From: Beaufortia kweichowensis | Lineage: Eukaryota > Chordata > Actinopteri > Cypriniformes > Gastromyzontidae | NCBI GenBank assembly: GCA_019155185.1 | Contig: CM032809.1 | Coordinates: 4,893,621 to 4,957,620 of the forward strand | Direction of reading: 5' to 3' | Length of the DNA: 64,000 nucleotides | In this document: positions 35,301 through 42,699 of the stretch, piece after piece | Layout: each line of letters begins with the position of its first letter | Position numbering within the stretch: the first letter of the stretch is position 1 | Made by a program: the position numbers and the translations under genes | The notes under the pieces: model-generated | What the model was told of the DNA's origin: nothing | Databases searched by the model: none | Seen by the model: the letters and a program-made list of their open reading frames with translations, nothing else

Positions 35301-38158
35301 ACTCCTCTTGCTTTGCTTTAGCTTCGTTCATCTTTATGTTCACAGCCTCTTTTTCCTCCTCTGTCTCAACTTTCATTTTGTCAAGATTCACCTTCCACAG
35401 CATTAGCTCCGCCCTGCTTTCTTCAATATTTTGCTGGGCTCTCTGGACCTCGTGTCTTAGTTGTTCCAATCTTTCTATCTCATGCTGAGTTTTTACTCTA
35501 AATTCTACTTCCTCTCTTTCCGTTTCTTGCCACCTGCTCTCCATTTCCTCCTTTACTTTGACAATTTCACCTCTGATAAATTCACACTGTTCCATCTCGC
35601 TTCTCACCAAATCTCTCTTTCTTTCCAATTCCTCCCTCTCCTCCTCCAAGTCAGACCTCATCTCCTCAATTTTTTCCTTTGTTTTATGGGTCTCCTCAAC
35701 CCTTTTCTCAATATCTTCAATTTGTACTTGAATTTCAGCTTTCATTTTTTCCATTTTTTCATTTTCTCGGATTGCGACCTCCTGACTTCTCTCAATCTCC
35801 TCTTTGGCCCTGATAATCTCATGTCTAATTCTCTCAAGCTCCTGTCTCTCTCTCACCATTTCATCTTGTCTTGTATTTAAGTTGTCTTTTTTAGCCTCAG
35901 TCTGTGCTTTAATTCTTTCTGTCATTTCCATGTCTCGTCTGGCCTCATCTCTTATCTGAACGCTTTCTTCCTTCTCTTTCAGAATCTTTGCTTTCTGTAT
36001 ATCATTAGCTCTTTGTATTTCTACTCTCATCCTCTCCAGTTCATCTCTTTCTCTCTGCAGTCCAGCTCTGTGCTCTAACTCTTCTGTAACTATCTCATAC
36101 CTCTTTTTCTCCATTTCCTCTTTAGCTTTCCTTGTATCATCCCTTTGTTTCTCAAGTATCTCCTTTTCTTTCTGCATTTCCATTTTTATATGGTTCAGTC
36201 TTTCTGTTTCTCTTTTTGTATCCTCAACCCTGGCTTCCATAGAGTTGATGTGAGCTTGTATGTCTAACTTGGCCTGTTCAATGTTCTTCCATTCCTTTTT
36301 GACCAGTTCTTCATTCATGACTAACTCCTCTCTACCTATTTCAATGTTATGCTTCAGCTCTTCCAAATCTTTCTCTTTTCTCAACACCTCCTGCCATTTT
36401 TTCTCAATGACATCCTTTTCTTCAAGTGCCTGAGCTCTCAGCTGGCCAAGTCTCTCGTACTCTTGCTTTGACACTGCTTTGTTTCGTTCAACCTCATCTT
36501 TTGCTCTCTGTATCTCATCTTGCAAATATTTTAGCTCATCTTTCTCTCTCTGGATTGTAGCTCTCTGTTCCAGCCCTTCCTTTTCTGTTTCATGCCACCT
36601 TTGCTCCATTTCCTTCTTCACTTGCTGAAGGTCAAGTTTAATCTGCTCAAATTGCTCTCTTTGCTTCTTGATATCATCGTTTTTTCTCTCTAACTCATTC
36701 TTCTCCTCCTCTATTTCAGCCTTCATGTGCTCCATGTGACTTTTTGCCTGCTTTGTTTCTTCAATCTTTGTCTCTATCTCATTAATCTGAACCAGTATGG
36801 CACTTTTCATTTGTTCCATTCGTTCCATCTCATACTTGGTGCTTTCACGGTTGCTCTCCAGCTCCTCCTTCTCTCTCAGAGCCTCATATCTTATCATCTC
36901 CAAATTCTGTCTTTCCCTCATGATTTCATCACGCTTTTGCTCCATTGTCATTTGTTCTGTTTGGAGATCAGACCTCACTTTATCAATCCTTTCCCTTTCT
37001 CTGTCTATCTCTTCTTTGTTCTGATTCATTCTTTCATGGATGTAGTCCATCTCAGTTTTCATGTCAGTAATACATCTCTCAAGTTGTCTTTTTTCCACGG
37101 TCATCCTGGCTATCTCATCTTGCTGTCTCTGAATCCTCTGCCTCATGTTGTCTATCTCGTTCCTTTCTTTCTTGGTTCCCTCCCACAGTTTCTCAATCTG
37201 TTCGATGGCACGCATTGTCTCCAGCCGTCGCCTCTTCAGCGAGTCTTTTCTCTTCTGGATGTCACTTTCATGACCATTTTTGTCATCCTGTTTCCTTTTC
37301 TCTCTGGGAGGACTGGGTGGACTGCCTGTCTCTGTTTGTGTGTACTTGCTGTTGCGTTGTATCCATTCTGCAAAATAGTTTTTTTTTAGTTTCTACATGC
37401 TATAGACTATAAAAACTATAAGAAATTTGTTTCTATGGTTGTATGGATGAAAAGCAACATTGTGCTTCAAAATGAATCAGATCAGATTGAGAATTTTTTA
37501 CTATAAAACAATTTTCATAATTTTTTAAACTGTCATTGTATGGAAAAATACAGTTTGAAGATTCTTCCAAAATTCTGCTTTTGTGTTTCAAAATATAAAA
37601 TATTATCTATGCATAAATAATAAAATAAATACATTTATAAGAATTAGTTGTTTAAGTATGTTTATAATAATAATAAACTAAATTAATCAAATATATTTTT
37701 AGAATGACAAGAGTAAATAAATGTTATTTTTTAAAACATCTTTAATGATCTCATTTGTTACATTACTTTTGCTATTCGCTAAAAAGTGAGAGAAATCTTC
37801 TAACCTAATTCTTGAATCAGCTCAGGCTCTGTCATTCTCAGGATCAGATGGAAAGACACTCTGTGTCGTGATGGCTCTCTTTCTAAAGCCTCAAACAGGA
37901 GCTGCATTGCCTTCTGCTGGGTTGGTGCGGCCTCCACCTGTTGAGCTGCCACTTCATGAATCAGACTTTGGGAAATAACTGCTTCTGCAATTTCACTGAC
38001 CCGTGTTGCTCTCGCAATTATCAGATCCCGGAATTCCTTCAGGAATTCTCCAACTGTTGTGTTACAAAACATATGCAGTACATTTACAAACATTGCATAA
38101 CAAAAAGTAAAAACTTTTACTGCGTAAAAGCTTTACCGTAGTCTCTGGTTTCTGCCAT
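1..38158 (-). CDS. Giant CARD plus coiled-coil protein (whole gene, 3' end outside window)
   Basis: Gene model: exons 38193-38137, 38053-37805, 37367-33208 and 32399 to 1 and beyond, on the minus strand. Phases agree at each junction (22 coding bases, then 2+246+1, then 2+4158, then phase 0). The start MAETRDY is the only Met of its exon. Residues about 8-90 form a helical death-fold domain that I read as a CARD, with a central APTQQKAMQLLFEAL and an ending FHLILRMTEPELIQEL like NOD1-class CARDs. Everything after about residue 150 is Glu/Lys/Gln/Arg-rich heptad coiled coil, around 12,280 residues in view, with no stop seen before the edge apart from frameshifts. No EF-hand, NACHT, GTPase or transmembrane segment is visible. 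Automatic annotation would probably call it trichohyalin- or golgin-like, but the CARD argues against an S100-fused trichohyalin. Function is unknown. By analogy with CARD9/10/11, a CARD on a coiled coil could seed filament assembly; that is inference. Confidence 0.8.
4953..4965 (-). other. Frameshift in the giant exon (sense opposite to the others)
   Basis: The upstream frame ends EIQRELH then TGA at 4955-4953. The frame that is open from here to position 1 reads ALITAYKYIPASSSMEIDMT across the same place. Joining them needs one missing base (or two extra), unlike the other breaks, which need one extra base removed. No splice donor or acceptor fits. Confidence 0.6.
6945..6952 (-). other. Single-base insertion (frameshift) in repeat copy 1
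   Basis: This copy reads ctctctaagttttatt where the other copies read ctctctagttttatt (for example 8,775 and 12,428). The extra a shifts the frame, giving EAIKLREIRT then stop instead of EAIKLERSELEQ. Confidence 0.88.
10646..10671 (-). other. Cluster of three single-base insertions in repeat copy 3
   Basis: Compared with the other copies (for example 8,816-8,850 and 12,470-12,500), this copy reads gttgttgtcattacttccagtcctcaag instead of gttgtgtcattacttcagtcctcag. One t, one c and one a are each a doubling of a neighbouring base. The sum is +3, so the frame is restored after a short shifted stretch that contains an in-frame stop (EKLEDWK then stop instead of EKLRTEVMTQQ). Confidence 0.85.
14878..14892 (-). 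other. Frameshift in the giant exon
   Basis: The upstream frame ends SNIARAKSNN then stop. One base less, for example in the AAAA run, gives ANQIIDGKKVLLEKERKEVE and continues into the long downstream frame. Confidence 0.65.
15322..15346 (-). other. Frameshift in the giant exon
   Basis: The upstream frame ends IIEKAELTEESR then stop. Removing one A of a doubled AA gives KAELTERAADVTQIQQRIDH, which matches the recurring ELQRRADDLQLQ wording of this protein. Confidence 0.68.
18770..20290 (-). repeat. Two diverged copies of a module also present in exon 4
   Basis: Two consecutive copies (about 20,290-19,780 and 19,240-18,770 on the minus strand) read KREIGELQILRDETDGRKKD then RKRDEMEKMRAEIE then YMQRLIQEIEDVREDLRKMK, and KGELEVLRSEMVTEKKN then RKRDEMERIRTEIE then DIQRLILEVVKIREMVRNMK. 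The same order of motifs occurs in exon 4 at 34.05-33.48 kb. The shared order of three separate motifs is more specific than general coiled-coil similarity. Confidence 0.75.
21466..21520 (-). other. Frameshift in the giant exon
   Basis: The upstream frame ends SEFEQRETASS then stop. One base less in the GGGTT run gives HQRLCQSLNKERQRLAEETK and joins the 6.2-kb downstream frame. Confidence 0.65.
22205..22226 (-). other. Frameshift in the giant exon
   Basis: The upstream frame ends KQLENKVT then stop. Removing one T of a doubled TT gives LENKVLEEKHLIDINRELLT, matching ELLEEKHLIENSR elsewhere in the protein. Confidence 0.68.
25061..26990 (-). repeat. Tandem array of a 504-bp coding unit (168 residues), about 3.8 copies
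   Basis: The marker tgtctctagttttaac occurs at 25061, 25565, 26069 and 26573, exactly 504 bases apart. gtgcaacctgcat occurs at 25441, 25945, 26449 and 26953 with the same spacing. The encoded unit of 168 residues is exactly 24 heptads, so repetition does not break the coiled-coil register. Core wording includes EIEDIENEKENIRLRKDELE, MENLKQIIITD and ETQHERQKMEEMTAQLQKER. Copies differ at a few codons (for example MFTEETKRKNETLSKMQ versus MLTEETKRKNETLSEMQ). Diverged versions lie on both sides (about 24.66-25.0 and 27.0-27.2 kb). Confidence 0.93.
31008..31032 (-). other. Frameshift in the giant exon
   Basis: The upstream frame ends EIKTEQDSS then stop. Removing one A of a doubled AA gives KTEQTALEKMHENILQQMDA, which fits the recurring EIQKEKDALEKM pattern. 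Confidence 0.68.
32400..33207 (-). other. Intron between coiled-coil exons 4 and 5
   Basis: This 808-base, very AT-rich intron is bounded by GTAAGT (33207) and TTTTAG (32400). It contains homopolymer A and T runs and no open frame. I see no other feature in it. Confidence 0.8.
33208..37367 (-). CDS. Coiled-coil exon 4 of the giant gene (1,386 residues)
   Basis: The acceptor TTTTGCAG lies at 37370-37368 and the donor AAG|GTAAGT at 33208/33207; the frame is open throughout. It opens with a non-coiled linker carrying KYTQTETGSPPSPP, an LC8-type TQT motif and a Ser-Pro run. A basic stretch follows, QKRKDSLKRRRLE, that could serve as a nuclear localisation signal. From about residue 55 it is continuous heptad coiled coil rich in E, R, K and Q with regular Met and Leu core positions. 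Near its 3' end (33.48-34.05 kb) it holds a module with KREIGEMELIKREMEGKKKE and MQRLTLEIEHIREMLRGL. That module recurs twice in the next exon, so the two exons share ancestry. Confidence 0.85.
37368..37804 (-). other. Intron between CARD exon and exon 4
   Basis: This 437-base AT-rich intron has donor GTTAGA (weak but GT) and acceptor TTTTGCAG. Nothing else is seen in it. Confidence 0.75.
37805..38053 (-). CDS. CARD-encoding exon of the giant gene
   Basis: This 249-base exon encodes essentially one complete death-fold domain and nothing else. The acceptor is CAACAG at 38056-38054 and the donor is TTAG|GTTAGA. The residues predict about six amphipathic helices: GEFLKEFRDLIIARATRVSE, IAEAVISQSLIHEVAAQQVE, then APTQQKAMQLLFEALEREPS and SFHLILRMTEPELIQEL. 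The Pro-Thr-Gln turn followed by a long helix, and the final Pro-Glu-Leu-Ile-Gln-Glu-Leu, resemble the CARDs of NOD1 and caspase-1-type proteins from memory. A pyrin-like death fold is the main alternative. One domain in one exon, with a phase 1 intron on each side, fits exon shuffling of a CARD. Confidence 0.72.
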
Positions 38159-38193
38159 GGCTTTTTCTAAAACTGTTTTGTGGGAGATGTGAT
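38137..38193 (-). CDS. Start-codon exon of the giant CARD gene
   Basis: The acceptor TATTTCAG at 38195-38194 opens a 57-base exon. The ATG is at 38158-38156 in the context GAAAAAGCCATGG, close to Kozak. It encodes MAETRDY plus the first base of a Val codon. The donor is G|GTAAAG. The split codon G|TT joins in frame to the next exon. Confidence 0.75.
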
Positions 38194-38556
38194 CTGAAAT
38201 ATAAACTATACAAATAAATTATTGTAAATAGTTAATTATTGTAACAAATATACATACAAATTTGGGACTCATCAATTTTGGACTGTTCTTTTAATATACT
38301 GTATTGAAGAATCCAATGAAGTTTACAGTATATGGCCATCATTTTATGAAAACATCATGAAAATGTTTTATTTAAAGCAAAAAAATTATGCAATGAATCC
38401 AGGTGATACTATGCAATTTATACTTAATTTTTCAAAGCATTTTACCAACATAAACATTAAATAAGCAGGTTTTTATCATTTGAATTCAAAAGACTTTGTT
38501 ACCTGCATTTCTTTTTAAAAACCAAGAAAGTGGAATTTTATCAAATTGAATCTTAC

Positions 38557-38680
38557 CTTTTGTGGTGTCCCTGGATTAATTCTGTACATTTCTGTGTTCT
38601 GATGGTGAAGTTACACTGGAGCAATGACGGAAAATGTGAGCCTTTTAAATTTGTTCATAAACAATTTTATCTTCCTTTAG
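38557..38680 (-). other. 5' untranslated exon of the giant CARD gene (right end approximate)
   Basis: On the minus strand the sequence ends CACCACAAAAG and is followed by GTAAGA, a strong splice donor, at 38556-38551. The next good acceptor is 38195-38194, just before the coding start exon, so this is best read as a non-coding first exon. The right boundary (transcription start) cannot be read from the sequence and is placed by the CCAAT box and CRE lying further upstream. Confidence 0.5.
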
Positions 38681-38738
38681 CACACCCATTATGCTTACGT
38701 AGCCTATGTAAGATGGCAAAACTTTAGATTTCCTTGCA

Positions 38739-38826
38739 TTTGATTGGCTGTGGGTGGTAAAATTAGTTTTGCCTGGTCTTCACTGATAAAGGCGTTGTAC
38801 AGGTCCACCCGTGACATGACGTCATA
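38739..38826 (-). promoter_or_regulatory. Proximal promoter elements of the giant CARD gene (CCAAT box, CRE)
   Basis: The minus strand carries CAGCCAATCA at about 38750-38741, an NF-Y-type CCAAT box. A perfect palindromic cyclic-AMP/ATF element TGACGTCA lies at 38817-38824. Both are about 180-270 bases upstream of the donor of the 5' non-coding exon, where a promoter would be expected. No TATA box is visible. Function is inferred from position and motif only. Confidence 0.4.
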
Positions 38827-39049
38827 TCAAAACCCCACTGAAACACACTATTCTGGCATGTGTCAAATTTGTGTTAACCAGAGATGCTGAGAGCAACCTG
38901 TGAAAACTGATGTGTCTGATAAACACAAATGGGCAATAATGTGTATAAATATCTGTCTCTGAAATAAATTAATTAAAGGAAAGTAAATGTATGTAACTGT
39001 GTAAAATAAAAGTATGTACAAATACAAACAAAGGTTTACAAAAGACAGC

Positions 39050-39244
39050 TTAAAGGGATAGTTTTTTATTATTTTATTATTTACTTACTCTCATGTCAAA
39101 CCTGTATGACTTTCTTGCTTCAGCAGAACACGGAAGAAGATATTTTGTGTTCCACAAAAGAAAGAGTCATATAAGAGGTTTAACTCACACAAGGGTGAAA
39201 AAGTTATGACATAATTTTTATGTTTGGGTGAACTATCTCTTTAA
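39050..39244. mobile_element. Short inverted-repeat DNA transposon (MITE) in the divergent promoter region
   Basis: The 195-base element starts TTAAAGGGATAGTT and ends AACTATCTCTTTAA, so 13 of 14 terminal bases are inverted repeats. The interior reads tactctcatgtcaaacctgt and gttccacaaaagaaagag, like a non-autonomous element I remember as abundant in cyprinid genomes. There is no coding capacity. The TTAA at both ends may include the target-site duplication. The family was not confirmed. Confidence 0.7.
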
Positions 39245-39404
39245 TGACTTGAAAATATGCTTTCGTTTAAAATAAATGTAAAAAAAACCGAATACATATT
39301 TAGACTAAATCACACCGATTTTCTGATCTAACGCTTGAGAGGTTTGGTTCGCCAGTGGTTAGTTCGATTGGGACTTTTATTATAGAAAGTTACTATAGAC
39401 TTTT

Positions 39405-39524
39405 ACAGTGAAAAGTCTTCTTCCGGTCTAGAAGCGCAGCAGAGCACCGGTGAAAATCTGCAGGCAGAGATAGATCCCTTCTCACTAGCGTGTGTTTAAT
39501 AAATCTGCCAAAACGTCTTACGCA
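39405..39524 (+). promoter_or_regulatory. ilf2: ilf2 promoter and 5' untranslated region
   Basis: An ETS-type CTTCCGGT lies at about 39,419, roughly 105 bases before the ilf2 ATG. There is no TATA box in the right place, as expected for a housekeeping gene. The 5' UTR probably begins in or just after this motif; the start site cannot be fixed from sequence. Confidence 0.4.
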
Positions 39525-42374
39525 ATGAGGTATTAACTCTTTTCAAATAATTTATTTAATTAACATTACCAAAATGAAGTTCGTTGAAAATGTGGTTTTA
39601 ATTTGTTGCTGGGTTAGCCTTTACGTGTTAGCATGTTGCTCTGCTAGCTGCCGTGCCATTGACAGATATAAGAGAACATGTATTTTATATTGCATGCATG
39701 TGTAAAAACCAAATGTAACTGTACGTTCGCTTTAATTCTGTGTTGTTCTTTGTAAAATAATATGTAGTTGTTATTCTGTGAATAAATGAGTGAATGAATC
39801 AGTCAATGAATGAGTAGTATTGTTCATGCTGGCTCAGTAGTATATAAATATTTTGCTTGGCTAATTGATTAAAATATTTCTGTAAATGTTTTGTAAAATT
39901 ATCTTGAAAATGTTTTATTCAGTGATGTTGGGTTTTACTATAATTTGCTTGCAAACATTATGCTTACTATAATACAAAAAACTATGTTTCTGTTTTCTTT
40001 CTGCAGAGGAGATCGTGGCAGGGGGAGGGGCGGCCGGTTCGGCTCCCGTGGAGGTTTAGTCCAAGGGTGAGCTTGATATTTTATGTAAAAATACTGTATG
40101 TGCACTGAAAATGATTTAGACTAACATTACTGCCTATGACTTCTGCACTTTTAGGTACCGGCCGTTTGTTCCTCACATACCATTTGACTTCTATGTTGTA
40201 AGTACAATTCTTCATTGTATCATATCTTAATGATACAACAACAAGTCTTTTGAGTCATTTATGTGACTGCAGTTTGTTATAGTCTGTATCATTTTTACAG
40301 TGTGAGATGGCCTTCCCCCGAGTAAAACCAGCCCCTGATGAAACTGCTTTCAGTGAGTGTCTGTTGAAAAGAAATCAAGATCTCTCTCCCACCCCATCTG
40401 AACAGGTACAGTAATCTTCCATTAAGCTCCTTAGTCTGGTTCAAGTAGGCTATAATAATTATGATCTCTGTAGGTTTATCTATGTAGGCTTTTGCTAAAC
40501 ATTGCATACTTATTTCTAATAAAAATAATTTCTTAGTTATCTTAATTTCTTTTCTGCAGGCTTCAATTTTGTCCTTGGTCACTAAGATTAACAACGTCAT
40601 TGACAATTTAATCGTGGCTCCTGGGAACTTTGAAGTGGTAAGCAATACATTTATGACATCAGTATTCTTTACGTGTTTGCAATATCTGTTTTTGCGATTA
40701 AAAAATCCTATTTTTTAACACATCTTACTAACATCCAACAACCATTTTAACAGCAAATTGAGGAAGTAAGACAAGTAGGTTCCTATAAAAAGGGCACCAT
40801 GACAACAGGACACAATGTAGCTGATCTTGTGGTTATCCTGAAGATCTTGCCCACCTGTAAGTCTCACCGTTGCGTACGTTTAATGCATGGTGATATCTGT
40901 GGTGCAGATTTAATCACTTCTAACGTAATTTTTATTTTCTAGTGGAAGCTGTCGCAGCCTTAGGAAATAAAGTGGTGGAGACCCTGCGTACACAGGACCC
41001 TTCAGAGGGTGAGTTTGGGCTACTCTGAAACGGCTTTTAATGAAAAATCTTCATGTCAAAACATAGTCATTTTAAAGTTAAAACACTCTCTAATGCCTAG
41101 TATAGTAAACAAAACATAAAAACAAACTTAACATTATTTTATTGTGTTACTCACTGAATTCTCCCCACCCAGTACTCTCCATGCTGACCAACGAGACTGG
41201 TTTTGAGATCAGCTCTGCAGATGCCACAGTGAAAATCCTCATCACCACAGTCCCACCAAACCTGCGCAAACTGGACCCAGAGCTTCACTGTATGTTAGCC
41301 GTTAAACAATTTAGATTTTTATGATGTGTTCCTTAAAGCATTACTTACCAAATGGTTTTATTTGCTCTAAGTGGACATTAAGGTTCTGCAAAGTGCTCTG
41401 GCTGCCATCCGACATGCTCGCTGGTTTGAGGAGAACGCCTCCCAGTCAACGTAAGTGCCCGCTGTTTGTCTTAATGCTGGTAATCAATCGAATGTCTTTC
41501 CACCTGTGACTCACTCTGGTTTCTGGTTCTTAGTGTGAAAGTGTTGATCCGCTTACTAAAAGACCTGCGAGTCCGATTCGCTGGATTTGAGCCTCTCACA
41601 CCCTGGATTCTGGATCTGCTGGTGAGCATCAGTATACTAAATCGTCACTTGTTTCTTCTGCACTGCATTGGATTACTAACTATCGCCATGTTGTTTTTAT
41701 TTGTAGGGACATTCTGCTGTCATGAACAACCCCTCCAGACAGCCCTTGCCACTCAACGTTGCCTACAGGTAATTCAGTGCATGTTTGCTTTTAACCAATT
41801 GCTTGGACATTAACCTAATTGTAGATCTTGAAGTAAAGCGGTTGTGTGTATTGCAGGCGCTGTCTTCAGATGCTTGCTGCAGGACTTTTCTTGCCTGGTT
41901 CTGTTGGAATTACAGATCCATGTGAGAGTGGAAACTTTCGTGTGCACACTGTCATGACATTGGAACAACAGGTAATGTGGAGCAATATAGGTGTGAACCA
42001 TTCGTATCTTTTAAAGCACAGGTAATCTGATTGATCTTTGCCTGCAGGACATGGTATGTTTTACGGCTCAAACACTGGTGAGGGTTCTGTCTCATGGAGG
42101 ATACCGCAAAATCTTGGGTCTTGAAGGAGATGCTAGTTGTAAGTGTCTTCATTTTATTTAGATTTCCAGCATCCATCTTTAAATTCTGCAAGTCTCTGAG
42201 ATTATTCTTTATGTTCATGTAGATCTCACCACCGAGATGTCCACCTGGGATGGAGTAATAGTAACCCCATCTGAAAAAGCTTACGAGAAGCCTCCAGAGC
42301 GCAAAGAAGAGGAAGATGAAGCTTTAGACGAGGGAGGAGAAGGGGAAGATGAAAGTATGGAGACCCAGGAGTAA
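39525..42374 (+). CDS. ilf2: Interleukin enhancer-binding factor 2 (NF45), 14 coding exons
   Basis: Coding exons: 39525-39529, 40007-40066, 40155-40197, 40301-40405, 40560-40637, 40754-40856, 40943-41008, 41173-41289, 41372-41450, 41534-41621, 41707-41768, 41857-41971, 42048-42138 and 42223-42374. All junctions are GT-AG and phases close to give 387 residues (human about 390). The N-terminus is Arg-Gly rich (MRGDRGRGRGGRFGSRGG). Residues about 25-370 form the DZF domain, a catalytically dead nucleotidyltransferase fold, with LVTKINNVIDNLIVAPGNFE, TTGHNVADLVVILKILPT and GSVGITDPCESGNFRVHTVM. The tail is acidic and ends SMETQE. NF45 pairs with ILF3/NF90 to bind structured RNA in the nucleus, acting in transcription, splicing and ribosome biogenesis. 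The first intron splits codon 2, as I remember for the mammalian gene. The gene looks intact. Confidence 0.98.
39530..40006 (+). other. ilf2: ilf2 intron 1
   Basis: This 477-base intron has donor GTATTA and acceptor TTTCTGCAG. It contains short gaatgaat repeats near 39,780 and otherwise nothing recognisable. Confidence 0.85.
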
Positions 42375-42666
42375 TGCTGTTGTCTCAAATGTTTTGGCCA
42401 GATAGTTTGTATTTAAATTGTTTTATTACAGATCCTTTTGTTATCTTACTGTGAACTCCCCAGTACATCTGCCTCCAAAATCAAGCCTATGGCCGTTCAT
42501 AATAACAACTGTCATATAACAGCAAATAACAAAGACCAAAATCTGATTGTTTGTAACATATCCGTCTCTTCATGCTGCCCATTCTAATACGGTTATGACT
42601 ATAAAGAGGACTGATTTCAAGTTGGTTTTGTGTTTTGTACCTGTGTTTTGTTCTTTTTATCACTGA

Positions 42667-42672
42667 ATTAAA
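42667..42672 (+). terminator. ilf2: ilf2 polyadenylation signal ATTAAA
   Basis: ATTAAA lies about 295 bases after the stop codon and is followed by a GT/T-rich stretch (gtatgttttttgattgttt), the usual downstream element. This gives a short 3' UTR. Confidence 0.6.
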
Positions 42673-42699
42673 TTTTTATTTCTTCTTTTAATGCGTGTC

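Noticed and set aside
1..38158. Trichohyalin or another S100-fused protein
   Set aside because: No EF-hand N-terminus; the N-terminal exon encodes a death-fold domain instead.
40295..40645. Minus-strand 116-residue frame inside ilf2
   Set aside because: Crosses ilf2 exons and introns in antisense; no conserved sequence.
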